A stretch of 64,000 nucleotides of DNA. It comes from Streptomyces mirabilis. Lineage in GTDB: Bacteria > Actinomycetota > Actinomycetes > Streptomycetales > Streptomycetaceae. Of the stretch, positions 33,593 to 41,331 are shown piece by piece (the first letter of the stretch is position 1; every line of letters starts with the position of its first letter). The notes under the pieces are model-generated. The model saw nothing but the letters and a program-made list of their open reading frames with translations. It did not search any database and was not told the DNA's origin. Location of the stretch: contig NZ_CP074102.1 of the NCBI RefSeq assembly GCF_018310535.1, forward strand, positions 4,650,001 through 4,714,000, given 5' to 3'. A program made the translations under genes and the position numbers.

Positions 33593-34516
33593 ATGCGTAT
33601 TCGCGCCACTGTGGCCGCCGTCTCCGGCGCCCTGGCCCTCTCCGCGTTCGCCGTGTCGGCCGCGCACGCCACCGACTCCGCCGCCTATCGCGCGGACGTC
33701 GCCAAGGTGCAGGAGGCCGCCCACGCCGCCTCCGGCATGACCGCGTTCAGCACCGACGCCGCCACGGACGCCGCCCCGTACACGATGGACGTCACCTTCT
33801 CCAACCTGAAGGTCGGCAGCGCGATCAAGGTCGGCACCACCAACCACGTCGCCGTCCCGGTCACGTACACGCTCACGCACGGCAGCGACGTCGACATCAC
33901 CGCGAGCGACTTCTTCTCCGGCCCCGAAATCTACAAGGGCTCGTATGACTCGCCGGACAACCTCCTCATGGGTGACAACCCGGCGACCTGCACCGTCACC
34001 TCGTCGACCACCGCCAGCTGCAAGGGCAACATCGACATCTACCCGGCCGACGGCGATCTGCTGAACTCCGACGCCGGCACCTGGTCGGCGGGTGCCCTCG
34101 CCGTCGCGTACAACGGGCAGGACCCGAACAGCTCCACCTTCGACCTCACCAAGGTCGGCTACGCCGAGCAGGGCGGCCTGGGCACCACCAAGGTTCAGCG
34201 CTACTCGAAGCTGACGGTCGACGCGACCCCGGAGCCGGTCTACAAGGGCAAGACCCTGACCGCCAAGGGCAAGCTGACCCGCGCCAACTGGGAGACCAAC
34301 ACCTACAAGGGCTTCACCAACCAGCCCGTCAAGCTGCAGTTCCGCAAGGCGGGCACCAGCACGTACACCACGATCAAGACGGTGTACTCGGACTCGTACG
34401 GCAACGTGAAGGCCACCACCACCGCCAACTACGACGGCTACTGGCGCTTCAGCTTCGCGGGCACCACGACCACCCCGGCCGTCTCGGCGACCGGTGACTA
34501 CGTCGACGTGAAGTAG
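33593..34516 (+). CDS. Secreted repeat-family protein 2
   Basis: A 307-residue paralogue of the preceding protein. The signal peptide MRIRATVAAVSGALALSAFA is nearly identical, with cleavage after A-H-A. The mature N-terminal domain has diverged strongly (YTMDVTFSNLKVGSAIKVGT, SDVDITASDFF replaced by GSDVDITASDFFSG), while the C-terminal domain is conserved (LTVDATPEPVYKGKTLTAKG, GFTNQPVKLQFRKAG, FAGTTTTPAVSATGDY). Two Cys are retained in TCTVTSSTTASCKG. The identical leader and signal but divergent core suggest module exchange. Function unknown. Confidence 0.78.
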   Translation: MRIRATVAAVSGALALSAFAVSAAHATDSAAYRADVAKVQEAAHAASGMTAFSTDAATDAAPYTMDVTFSNLKVGSAIKVGTTNHVAVPVTYTLTHGSDVDITASDFFSGPEIYKGSYDSPDNLLMGDNPATCTVTSSTTASCKGNIDIYPADGDLLNSDAGTWSAGALAVAYNGQDPNSSTFDLTKVGYAEQGGLGTTKVQRYSKLTVDATPEPVYKGKTLTAKGKLTRANWETNTYKGFTNQPVKLQFRKAGTSTYTTIKTVYSDSYGNVKATTTANYDGYWRFSFAGTTTTPAVSATGDYVDVK

Positions 34517-34542
34517 TCCCACCCCGTACTAACCAGTCATCA

Positions 34543-34585
34543 CGTGCGGTCCCCGCGCTCCCGCCAGGGGCGCGGGGACCGCACG
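34543..34585. terminator. Strong terminator hairpin after secreted protein 2
   Basis: A perfect 16-bp stem: CGTGCGGTCCCCGCGC (34543-34558) with GCGCGGGGACCGCACG (34570-34585), 11-nt loop. Confidence 0.75.
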
Positions 34586-34620
34586 CGTTCCAGCCGTACA
34601 CATTCCATGGGGGGGAATCC

Positions 34621-35385
34621 ATGCGCAAGCGCACCACCACCGTCGCCCTGCTCGCGTCCTTCGCCGCCGCCGGAGCCGCCCTGGCGCCCGCGGCCTTCGC
34701 GGACGGCAGCCAGGGGGACACGAAGATCACCAAGGTCGTCGTGAACGGCGGCAAGGACGTCGTCATCGGCGCGACGACCGTCAAGAAGTTCACGGTCTCG
34801 GTCACCGCCACCGACAACCAAGGCATCAAGAGCGCCGACATCACCCTCAACGGCCCCGGCTACGGCATCCTCACCACGTCCTCGGTGAAGTGCGTCGCCG
34901 CGAGCGCCACGACGTCGACCTGCTCCACCAGCTTCACCGTCGACCCGCGGGTGTACGACGTCACGAGCGACCAGGCGGGCACCTGGTACGTGGACGCCTG
35001 GGTCGACGCCAGCGGCGACGACTCCAACTTCATCTGGAAGGAGAAGGCGGGCAGCTTCAAGCTCCAGCGCCTCTCCAAGCTGACGGTGAACGCGGCCCCG
35101 GAGCCGGTGAAGAAGGGCAAGACCATCACGGTCACCGGCGCCCTGACGCGCGCGAGCTGGGAGTACGGCAAGTACGTCGGCTACACGGGCCGACCGGTGA
35201 AGCTGCAGTTCAAGAAGAAGGGCGCCAACGCCTACACCACGGTCAAGACGATCACGACCACCAGCGGCGGCGCCCTGAAGACGACGGTCAAGGCGTCCGT
35301 CGACGGCACCTACCGCTACGCCTTCGCCGGCACCACGACCACCCCGGCGGTCAACGCCACCGGTGACTACATCGACGTGCGCTGA
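34621..35385 (+). CDS. Secreted repeat-family protein 3
   Basis: A 254-residue third paralogue. The signal peptide differs (MRKRTTTVALLASFAAAGAA, cleavage near A-F-A). The mature N-terminal part starts TKITKVVVNGGKDVVIG and contains two Cys (SVKCVAASATTSTCSTS). The C-terminal 95 residues closely match protein 1, with LTVNAAPEPVKKGKTITVTG identical. It lacks the duplicated leader. Instead a run of seven G lies 5 bases before ATG 34621 as an unusually G-rich ribosome binding site. Probably an extracellular two-domain beta-sandwich protein. Confidence 0.78.
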   Translation: MRKRTTTVALLASFAAAGAALAPAAFADGSQGDTKITKVVVNGGKDVVIGATTVKKFTVSVTATDNQGIKSADITLNGPGYGILTTSSVKCVAASATTSTCSTSFTVDPRVYDVTSDQAGTWYVDAWVDASGDDSNFIWKEKAGSFKLQRLSKLTVNAAPEPVKKGKTITVTGALTRASWEYGKYVGYTGRPVKLQFKKKGANAYTTVKTITTTSGGALKTTVKASVDGTYRYAFAGTTTTPAVNATGDYIDVR

Positions 35386-35409
35386 CCCGCGCGGGCCGCA
35401 ACACGAAGT

Positions 35410-35449
35410 CCGGGTGCCGCCCTGTTGACGGGCGGCATCCGGCCTTTTC
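35410..35449. terminator. Intrinsic terminator with T-tract
   Basis: A 13-bp stem with one G-U pair (35410-35422 with 35430-35442, loop TGTTGAC) followed by CCTTTTC. It ends the secreted-protein cluster and may also serve the convergent gene at 35472. Confidence 0.8.
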
Positions 35450-35471
35450 TCCTCCCGGTGCGCGCCGACCC

Positions 35472-35702
35472 TCAGTCGGCCAGGACCTCAAGAAAGTACT
35501 CGTGGTGTTCGAGGTCGAGGCCGACTCCCGTAAGGCGCTGCAATTCACTCCTGTGGGGCTTCTCCAGGGGATAGACGTCGGTGAGTTCGGCGGCCGGAAC
35601 TCCCAGCATCGCCGACACGGCGTTCACGTCGACGGTGGACAGATCCGTGACCGAATCCGGAGAGTCCGCGTCTTTCTCGTAGCGGGCGACAACGAACCGC
35701 AT
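35472..35702 (-). CDS. Small unknown protein (76 aa)
   Basis: ATG 35702 has GGAAAGTG 6 bases upstream. The product (MRFVVARYEKDADSPDSVTD, VSAMLGVPAAELTDVYPL, LTGVGLDLEHHEYFLEVLAD) is acidic, soluble and without Cys. I do not recognise the family. It follows the P-type ATPase gene by 32 bp on the same strand, so it may be cotranscribed. Confidence 0.75.
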   Translation of the reverse strand: MRFVVARYEKDADSPDSVTDLSTVDVNAVSAMLGVPAAELTDVYPLEKPHRSELQRLTGVGLDLEHHEYFLEVLAD

Positions 35703-35734
35703 GGCATCACTTTCCGCGTGGTGGGACGGCAAGG

Positions 35735-38134
35735 TTAGGCCGGGAAACGGCGGTCCACCCATTTCCACAGGAACTCCAGGGTGGCCGCCGCCACCACCGA
35801 GATGCCCACCGCGATCCACGGCATCTCCACGCCCACCAGCTTCAGGGCGAAGAAGTGCTGGAGCCACGGCACGATCAGTACGACGAGGAAAGCCAGGCCC
35901 ATCGAGGCCACCAGGGCGACGCGCCACCAGGTGTACGGGCGGGCGATGATCGCCAGCACCCACATCGAGATCAGGAACAGCGTCAGCGTGGCGGCGCTGG
36001 TCTCCGCGTCCAACTCGCCGGGCCCGGTGTAGTGGTGACGGGCCACCAGGTATGTGATGAAGGTGGCGACGGCAGCGACGACGCCCCCGGGGATCGAGTA
36101 CCGCATGACCCGCTGGACGAAGTGCGGTTTCGCCCGCTCCGTGTTGGGGGCGAGCGCGAGGAAGAACGCCGGGATGCCGATGGTCAGGGTGGACAGCAGG
36201 GTCAGGTGCCGGGGCAGGAAGGGGTATTCGACCCGCCAGCACACCACCAGGATGGCCAGCAGCACCGAGTAGACCGTCTTCACCAGGAAGAGGGTCGCGA
36301 CGCGGGTGATGTTGCCGATGACCCGGCGGCCCTCCGCGACCACCGAGGGCAGCGTCGAGAAGCTGTTGTTGAGCAGCACGATCTGGGCCACCGCCCGGGT
36401 CGCCTCCGAGCCCGAGCCCATGGACACGCCGATGTCGGCGTCCTTCAGGGCGAGCACGTCGTTCACGCCGTCGCCCGTCATCGCGACCGTGTGGCCACGT
36501 GACTGGAGCGCGCCCACCATGTCCCGCTTCTGCTGCGGGGTGACCCGTCCGAACACCGTGCCCTTGTCCAGCGACTTCGCCATCTCCTCCTTCTCGTCGG
36601 GAAGGTGGCGCGCGTCCACGACAGTGCCGCTCAGGCCGAGCTTCCCGGCCACCGCGCCGACCGAGACCGCGTTGTCGCCGGAGATGACCTTCGCCTTGAC
36701 GTCCTGTTCGGCGAAGTAGCGCAGGGTGTCCGCCGCGTCCGGGCGCAGCCGCTGCTCCAGGACCACCAGGGCGGTGGGCCGGGCGTCCTCCGTCACCCCG
36801 GGATCGTCGAGGTCCTTCGAGGCCTTGGCGAGCAGCAGCACCCGCAGCCCGTCCTCGTTCAGCCGCGCGGTCTCGGCGAGCGCCGGGTCCCCGTCGGGCA
36901 GCAGCACGTCGGGGGCGCCGAGCAGCCACGTACTCGACTCCCCGTTGCCCTCGCTGAAGGACGCCCCGCTGTACTTGCGGGCCGAGGAGAACGGCAGCGA
37001 CTCGGTGCAGCGCCAGTCCTCGCTGTCCGGGTAGGAGTTGATGATCGCCTGGAGGGAGGCGTTCGGGCGCGGGTCGGACTCGCCGAGCGCCCCGAGGGCC
37101 TTGCGTATGTACGTCTCGTCGGCGCCCTGGATCGGCCGCAGCTCGGTGACGTCCATGCCGCCCTCGGTGAGGGTGCCGGTCTTGTCGAGGCAGACGGTGT
37201 CGATGCGGGCGAGGCCCTCGATGGCGGGAAGTTCCTGCACGAGGCACTGTTTCCGGCCAAGCCGGATGACGCCGATCGCGAAGGCCACGGAGGTGAGCAG
37301 GACCAGGCCCTCGGGGACCATCGGGACGATCCCGCCGACCGTACGGGCGATGGAGTCCTTGAAGCCGTGCTGCTTGACCACGAGCTGGCTGATGACCAGA
37401 CCGATGGCGGTCGGGATCATCATCCACGTCACGTACTTGAGGATCGTGGAGATACCGCTGCGCAGCTCGGAGTGGACCAGCGTGAAGCGGGACGCCTCCT
37501 CGGCGAGCTGTGCCGCGTACGCCTCCCGTCCCACCTTCGTTGCGGTGAACGCACCGCCGCCCGCGACCACGAAGCTGCCCGACATCACCTCGTCGCCGGG
37601 GTGCTTGACCACCGGGTCCGCCTCGCCGGTGAGCAGTGACTCGTCGATCTCCAGACCGTCGGCCTCGACGCACGAGCCGTCCACGACGATCTTGTCCCCG
37701 GGCCCGATCTCGATCACGTCGTCCAGCACGATCTCCGACGTACTGACCTCGCCCGCGACCCCGTCCCTGCGGACCGTCGGTTTCGCCTCGCCGATCACCG
37801 CGAGCGAGTCCAGGGTCTTCTTGGCCCGCCACTCCTGGATGATGCCGATCCCGGTGTTGGCGATGATCACGTACCCGAACAGGCTGTCCTGGAACGGTGC
37901 CACGAACAGCATGATCAACCAGAGCACACCGATGATCGCGTTGAACCGGGTGAAGACGTTGGCGCGGACGATCTCGCCCATGGAGCGGCTGCTGCGTACG
38001 GGGACGTCGTTCACCTCGCCGCGGGCGACCCGTTCGGCCACTTCGGCGGCGGACAGCCCCGGGGCCCGCTTGGGGGCGGGCAGGGGCACGGGGTGAACAG
38101 GGTCGAGTTCGGCGCCCGCGTCGATGTGCGTCAT
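35735..38134 (-). CDS. CtpE-like P-type cation ATPase
   Basis: A 799-residue P-type ATPase. The actuator loop is DESLLTGEADPV, the membrane helix 4 motif is VPEGLVLLTSVAFAIGVIRL, the phosphorylation site is TVCLDKTGTLTEGG, and hinge motifs VISGDNAVSVGAVAG and MTGDGVNDVLALKDADIGVS are all present. There is no N-terminal heavy-metal-binding domain. The P-E-G-L motif and overall layout resemble mycobacterial CtpE, which has been linked to calcium uptake, rather than CopA or KdpB. Calcium or magnesium is thus a guess. It lies beside a secreted family that databases sometimes call calcium-binding. That link is untested. Confidence 0.85.
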   Translation of the reverse strand: MTHIDAGAELDPVHPVPLPAPKRAPGLSAAEVAERVARGEVNDVPVRSSRSMGEIVRANVFTRFNAIIGVLWLIMLFVAPFQDSLFGYVIIANTGIGIIQEWRAKKTLDSLAVIGEAKPTVRRDGVAGEVSTSEIVLDDVIEIGPGDKIVVDGSCVEADGLEIDESLLTGEADPVVKHPGDEVMSGSFVVAGGGAFTATKVGREAYAAQLAEEASRFTLVHSELRSGISTILKYVTWMMIPTAIGLVISQLVVKQHGFKDSIARTVGGIVPMVPEGLVLLTSVAFAIGVIRLGRKQCLVQELPAIEGLARIDTVCLDKTGTLTEGGMDVTELRPIQGADETYIRKALGALGESDPRPNASLQAIINSYPDSEDWRCTESLPFSSARKYSGASFSEGNGESSTWLLGAPDVLLPDGDPALAETARLNEDGLRVLLLAKASKDLDDPGVTEDARPTALVVLEQRLRPDAADTLRYFAEQDVKAKVISGDNAVSVGAVAGKLGLSGTVVDARHLPDEKEEMAKSLDKGTVFGRVTPQQKRDMVGALQSRGHTVAMTGDGVNDVLALKDADIGVSMGSGSEATRAVAQIVLLNNSFSTLPSVVAEGRRVIGNITRVATLFLVKTVYSVLLAILVVCWRVEYPFLPRHLTLLSTLTIGIPAFFLALAPNTERAKPHFVQRVMRYSIPGGVVAAVATFITYLVARHHYTGPGELDAETSAATLTLFLISMWVLAIIARPYTWWRVALVASMGLAFLVVLIVPWLQHFFALKLVGVEMPWIAVGISVVAAATLEFLWKWVDRRFPA

Positions 38135-38267
38135 GCATTCGACGGTACGTGCGGAAATACGGCTTCACCCGCCGAGCGCCCCAAAGATCCGACCAGGGGA
38201 GGACCGGGGCGGCGGTGAGTGATGCCGTGGTTGTAGGGGGAGCTGGTTGCTCCGCAGCAGCGGACGG

Positions 38268-38546
38268 TTACTCCGTCGTGGCGGTGGGCTGCTGCTCCGC
38301 TTCGGTGGCGGCCCTCTTGAGGGCGGCGTCGCGCCCGCGGACGTACCAGATGCCGATCAGGCCGAGGCCCGCGCCGGCCAGGCAGGTCCACACCCACCAC
38401 AGGTGCCCGTGGTCGTCGAACCAGCCGTAGAACGGCAGCTGCACCAGGAAGAGGACGAACCAGAGGATCGTGCCGCCCGTGATGGTGGCGACGACGGGGC
38501 CCTCCAGGGGCTCCGGCGCCTCGTGCTTGGGGGTCCACTTCGCCAT
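38268..38546 (-). CDS. DUF2530 membrane protein
   Basis: A 92-residue protein beginning MAKWTPKHEAPEPLEGPVVA, the usual start of the DUF2530 family. It has two membrane helices, ITGGTILWFVLFLVQLPFYG and WTCLAGAGLGLIGIWYV, and a charged Ala/Glu-rich tail. ATG 38546 is preferred over GTG 38552. Function unknown. It is divergent from the purine-permease gene. Confidence 0.82.
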   Translation of the reverse strand: MAKWTPKHEAPEPLEGPVVATITGGTILWFVLFLVQLPFYGWFDDHGHLWWVWTCLAGAGLGLIGIWYVRGRDAALKRAATEAEQQPTATTE

Positions 38547-38636
38547 GGACACAGCTTACGAGGCCGTCCGCCCCGGCTCCGCCGGACCCGTGCGGCCCCT
38601 TGTATACCAACGGTCTACGCGCGGAGATAGCGATTT

Positions 38637-38747
38637 CAGACTCATATGTTCATACTGAAACGGTCTGAGTCTGGCTCTTTCTGTTCGTACGAAACTCCAA
38701 CAGAAACATCTGAGAAACCTGTTGGTGATCGCGCAGCGGCCAGACTC
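38637..38747 (+). promoter_or_regulatory. AT-rich leader with competing hairpins upstream of purine permease
   Basis: Four perfect stems can be drawn. H1 is 38637-38644 with 38666-38673 (CAGACTCA/TGAGTCTG). P1 is 38667-38675 with 38739-38747 (GAGTCTGGC/GCCAGACTC). H2 is 38678-38685 with 38699-38706 (TTTCTGTT/AACAGAAA). H3 is 38697-38703 with 38719-38725 (CCAACAG/CTGTTGG). H1 excludes P1, and H2 excludes H3, as expected of an RNA switch. It does not contain the J2/3 core of known purine riboswitches. Alternatively these are operators of a DNA-binding regulator. A promoter could not be placed with confidence. Confidence 0.5.
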
Positions 38748-38828
38748 GATCATGTTTCCCCCAGCCCGGCGCCGTCCCCGCCCGGCGCCAGTCCTGGCCC
38801 GCAAGGCCCCGCACGTATGAGGTCACCC

Positions 38829-40280
38829 ATGTCCACCTCGGCCACCACCAAGGCCCCCGCCCCGGACCAGCCCGGGCCCGGCCCCGCGCAAGGCGCCCTG
38901 GACCGCTATTTCAAGATCTCCGAGCGCGGCAGCTCCCTGCCCCGCGAGATCCGCGGCGGTCTCGCCACCTTCTTCGCGATGGCCTACATCATCGTGCTGA
39001 ACCCGATCATCCTGGGCAGCGCGAAGGACATGTACGGGCACCACCTGGACAACGGCCAGCTGGTCACCGCGACCGCCCTGACCGCAGCCTTCACCACGCT
39101 GCTCATGGGCGTCATCGGCAACGTGCCGATCGCGCTGGCGGCGGGCCTCGGCGTGAACACGGTCGTCGCCCTCCAGCTCGCCCCGCGGATGTCCTGGCCG
39201 GACGCCATGGGCATGGTCGTCCTCGCGGGCTTCATCGTGATGCTGCTTGTCGCCACCGGTCTGCGTGAGCGCGTCATGAGCGCCGTGCCGCTGGGCCTGC
39301 GCAAGGGCATCGCGATCGGTATCGGCCTGTTCATCATGCTGATCGGCCTGGTCGACTCCGGCTTCGTCACGCGCATCCCGGACATCGCGCAGACGACCGT
39401 GCCGCTCCAGCTCGGCGCCGACGGCCACCTCAACGGCTGGCCCGTCCTGGTCTTCATCCTCGGCACGCTGTTCACCCTCGCGCTGATGGTGCGCAAGGTG
39501 CCCGGCGCGATCCTGATCTCGATCGTCACGATGACGGTCGTCGCGGTGATCATCAATGCCGTCGCCAAGATCCCGTCCTGGGGTCTGACCACCCCGAAGT
39601 GGCCCGGCAACCCGGTCGCCACCCCGGACTTCGGGCTCGTCGGCAAGGTCAGTCTCTTCGGTGGCTTCGACAAGGTCGGCGTGCTGACCGGCATCCTCTT
39701 CGTGTTCACCGTGCTGCTGTCGACCTTCTTCGACGCGATGGGCACGATCATGGGCATCAGCGACGAGGCCAAGCTGACCGACGCGCAGGGCAACATGCCC
39801 GGCATCAACAAGGTCCTCTTCGTCGACGGCATCGCGGTCGCCGCGGGCGGCGCGACCTCCTCCTCCGCCACCACCTGCTTCGTGGAGTCCACGGCGGGCG
39901 TCGGCGAGGGCGCCCGCACCGGCTTCGCGAACGTCGTCACCGGTGCGCTCTTCGCCGTGGCGCTGTTCCTCACCCCGGTCGCCACGATGGTCCCGTCCCA
40001 GGCCGCCACGCCCGCGCTCATCGCGGTCGGCTTCCTGATCATGTCCCACTCGGTCAAGGAGATCGACTGGGCGGACTACACGATCGCCATGCCCGCCTTC
40101 GTGACCATGGTGATGATGCCGTTCACCTACTCGATCACGAACGGCATCGGCATGGGCTTCATCACCTTCGTGGTACTGCGCCTGGCCGCCGGCCGCGCCC
40201 GGGAGATCCCGGTCGCGATGTACGTCGTCTCGGCGGTGTTCGCCTTTTACTACCTGATGCCGGCCCTGGGCCTGACGTAA
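38829..40280 (+). CDS. NCS2 family purine (guanine/hypoxanthine) permease
   Basis: A 483-residue permease with about 13 membrane segments. Family signatures are EIRGGLATFFAMAYIIVLNP, AALGLGV-like LAAGLGVNTVVALQLAP, the region KVPGAILISIVTMTVVAVII, VLLSTFFDAMGTIMGISDEA and VAAGGATSSSATTCFVESTA, the last marking the AzgA-type guanine/hypoxanthine/adenine subgroup. ATG 38829 with GAGG about 8 bases upstream is preferred, and ATG 38817 is an alternative. It is preceded by the structured leader and ends in a terminator. It probably imports purine bases by proton symport. Confidence 0.9.
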   Translation: MSTSATTKAPAPDQPGPGPAQGALDRYFKISERGSSLPREIRGGLATFFAMAYIIVLNPIILGSAKDMYGHHLDNGQLVTATALTAAFTTLLMGVIGNVPIALAAGLGVNTVVALQLAPRMSWPDAMGMVVLAGFIVMLLVATGLRERVMSAVPLGLRKGIAIGIGLFIMLIGLVDSGFVTRIPDIAQTTVPLQLGADGHLNGWPVLVFILGTLFTLALMVRKVPGAILISIVTMTVVAVIINAVAKIPSWGLTTPKWPGNPVATPDFGLVGKVSLFGGFDKVGVLTGILFVFTVLLSTFFDAMGTIMGISDEAKLTDAQGNMPGINKVLFVDGIAVAAGGATSSSATTCFVESTAGVGEGARTGFANVVTGALFAVALFLTPVATMVPSQAATPALIAVGFLIMSHSVKEIDWADYTIAMPAFVTMVMMPFTYSITNGIGMGFITFVVLRLAAGRAREIPVAMYVVSAVFAFYYLMPALGLT

Positions 40281-40283
40281 GCG

Positions 40284-40317
40284 GCCCCGTGGGGGTCACG
40301 CGAGCGGCCCCACGGGG
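40284..40317. terminator. Bidirectional terminator hairpin
   Basis: CCCCGTGGGG (40285-40294) pairs with CCCCACGGGG (40308-40317), a perfect 10-bp stem between the convergent permease and RHH genes. Confidence 0.65.
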
Positions 40318-40319
40318 GC

Positions 40320-40502
40320 TCACGTGACCCCGTAGAACTTCTCCGTCTCCTCGACCGCGGTCTGGAACCGCTCGTCGAAGTCATCGCGAATGAGCGTCCG
40401 GACGACATAGTCCTGGACGCTCATTCCGCGTTTGGCGGCATGGTGTCGGAGCCGGTCGAGCAGCTCCCCGTCCATCCGCAGGCTGAGCACGCTGGTCCCC
40501 AT
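40320..40502 (-). CDS. Ribbon-helix-helix protein (60 aa)
   Basis: A 60-residue protein whose first 45 residues fit an Arc/MetJ or CopG-type RHH DNA-binding fold: strand TSVLSLRMDGELLDRLRHHA, then AKRGMSVQDYVVRTLIRDD. RHH proteins are often antitoxins, but no toxin gene lies beside it, so a solitary transcription factor is more likely. ATG 40502. Confidence 0.8.
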   Translation of the reverse strand: MGTSVLSLRMDGELLDRLRHHAAKRGMSVQDYVVRTLIRDDFDERFQTAVEETEKFYGVT

Positions 40503-40613
40503 GCAGTCAAGGGTCGCGGGCGCCGGGTGGACGAGGGGTCACTTTCTGGATGCGACTCACTCATATGGGTGACGTAAAGGTTCAGTGGCCCGCGTCACGG
40601 GCACTCCGTGGCT

Positions 40614-40643
40614 CTTTAGCGAGAGTAATGAGTTACCCTAAAG
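40614..40643. promoter_or_regulatory. Putative MarR operator
   Basis: Nested symmetry: outer CTTTAG (40614-40619) and CTAAAG (40638-40643), inner GTAA-TGAG-TTAC (40625-40636). It abuts the MarR ATG at 40646 and is AT-rich. The position suits autorepression of the MarR-MFS unit. Confidence 0.5.
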
Positions 40644-40645
40644 AC

Positions 40646-41083
40646 ATGGCTGACCTCACCCATGGCGACGACGCTGCCGCCGTGAACGCCCTGCGCTCCG
40701 CAGTAATGCGGCTGTCGCGTCGACTCAAGCACCAGCGGGTCGACGAGTCGCTGAGCCCGACCGAGATGTCGGTGCTCGGCACCCTCGCCCGCTGTGGCAC
40801 CGCCACGCCCGGCGAGCTCGCCCGTAAGGAGCATGTGCAGCCACCGTCGATGACCCGCATCGTCGCGTTGCTGGAAGCCAAGGGCCTGGTCAGACTGGAG
40901 CCGCACCCCGAGGACCGGCGCCAGAAGGTCGTCACCCAGACCGACAAGGCCGAGGCGATGCTCGAGGAGAGCCGCCGCAAGCGCAACGCGTTCCTTGCCG
41001 GACTGGTCGAGGCCCTCGACGAGGACGAGTGGGCGAAGGTCCGCGAGGCCGCGCCCGTCCTCGAAAAGCTCGCGCAACTGTGA
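40646..41083 (+). CDS. MarR-family transcriptional regulator
   Basis: A 145-residue regulator with a winged helix: LSPTEMSVLGTLARCGTATP, GELARKEHVQPPSMTRIVAL (recognition helix), EAKGLVRLEPHPEDRRQKVV (wing). ATG 40646 (MADLTHGDDA) is chosen because the palindrome at 40614-40643 then lies upstream. ATG 40628 would place the operator inside the gene. There is no clear ribosome binding site for either. An MFS exporter gene follows 248 bp downstream, the common MarR-efflux pairing. Confidence 0.88.
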   Translation: MADLTHGDDAAAVNALRSAVMRLSRRLKHQRVDESLSPTEMSVLGTLARCGTATPGELARKEHVQPPSMTRIVALLEAKGLVRLEPHPEDRRQKVVTQTDKAEAMLEESRRKRNAFLAGLVEALDEDEWAKVREAAPVLEKLAQL

Positions 41084-41331
41084 CAGGGGCGCACACCCGG
41101 CCCGGGCCCGCACGCGACAGGCGCGGCTTCGGCGCGGGCGCCGCGCGGCGGTCGCAGCCGCGCACGGCACAGCGCCGGATGTGCGCCGGCCACGGTGTCC
41201 CATGCACCGCCAGGGGCACGCCGTGACGGCCGTGCGCACTGCCCCGCACGCTCCGCCGTGCCCGAACCTCACCGTGACAGACGCGGCCGCGCCCGCGTGC
41301 AATGACGTCCCACGCTAGGAGGCGAATCCCT

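Noticed and set aside
38600..38828. Classical purine riboswitch
   Set aside because: The conserved junction sequences of the guanine/adenine class are absent, although the gene downstream would fit.
40320..40502. Toxin-antitoxin module with the RHH protein
   Set aside because: Neighbours are a permease and a MarR gene. No toxin-like frame lies next to it.
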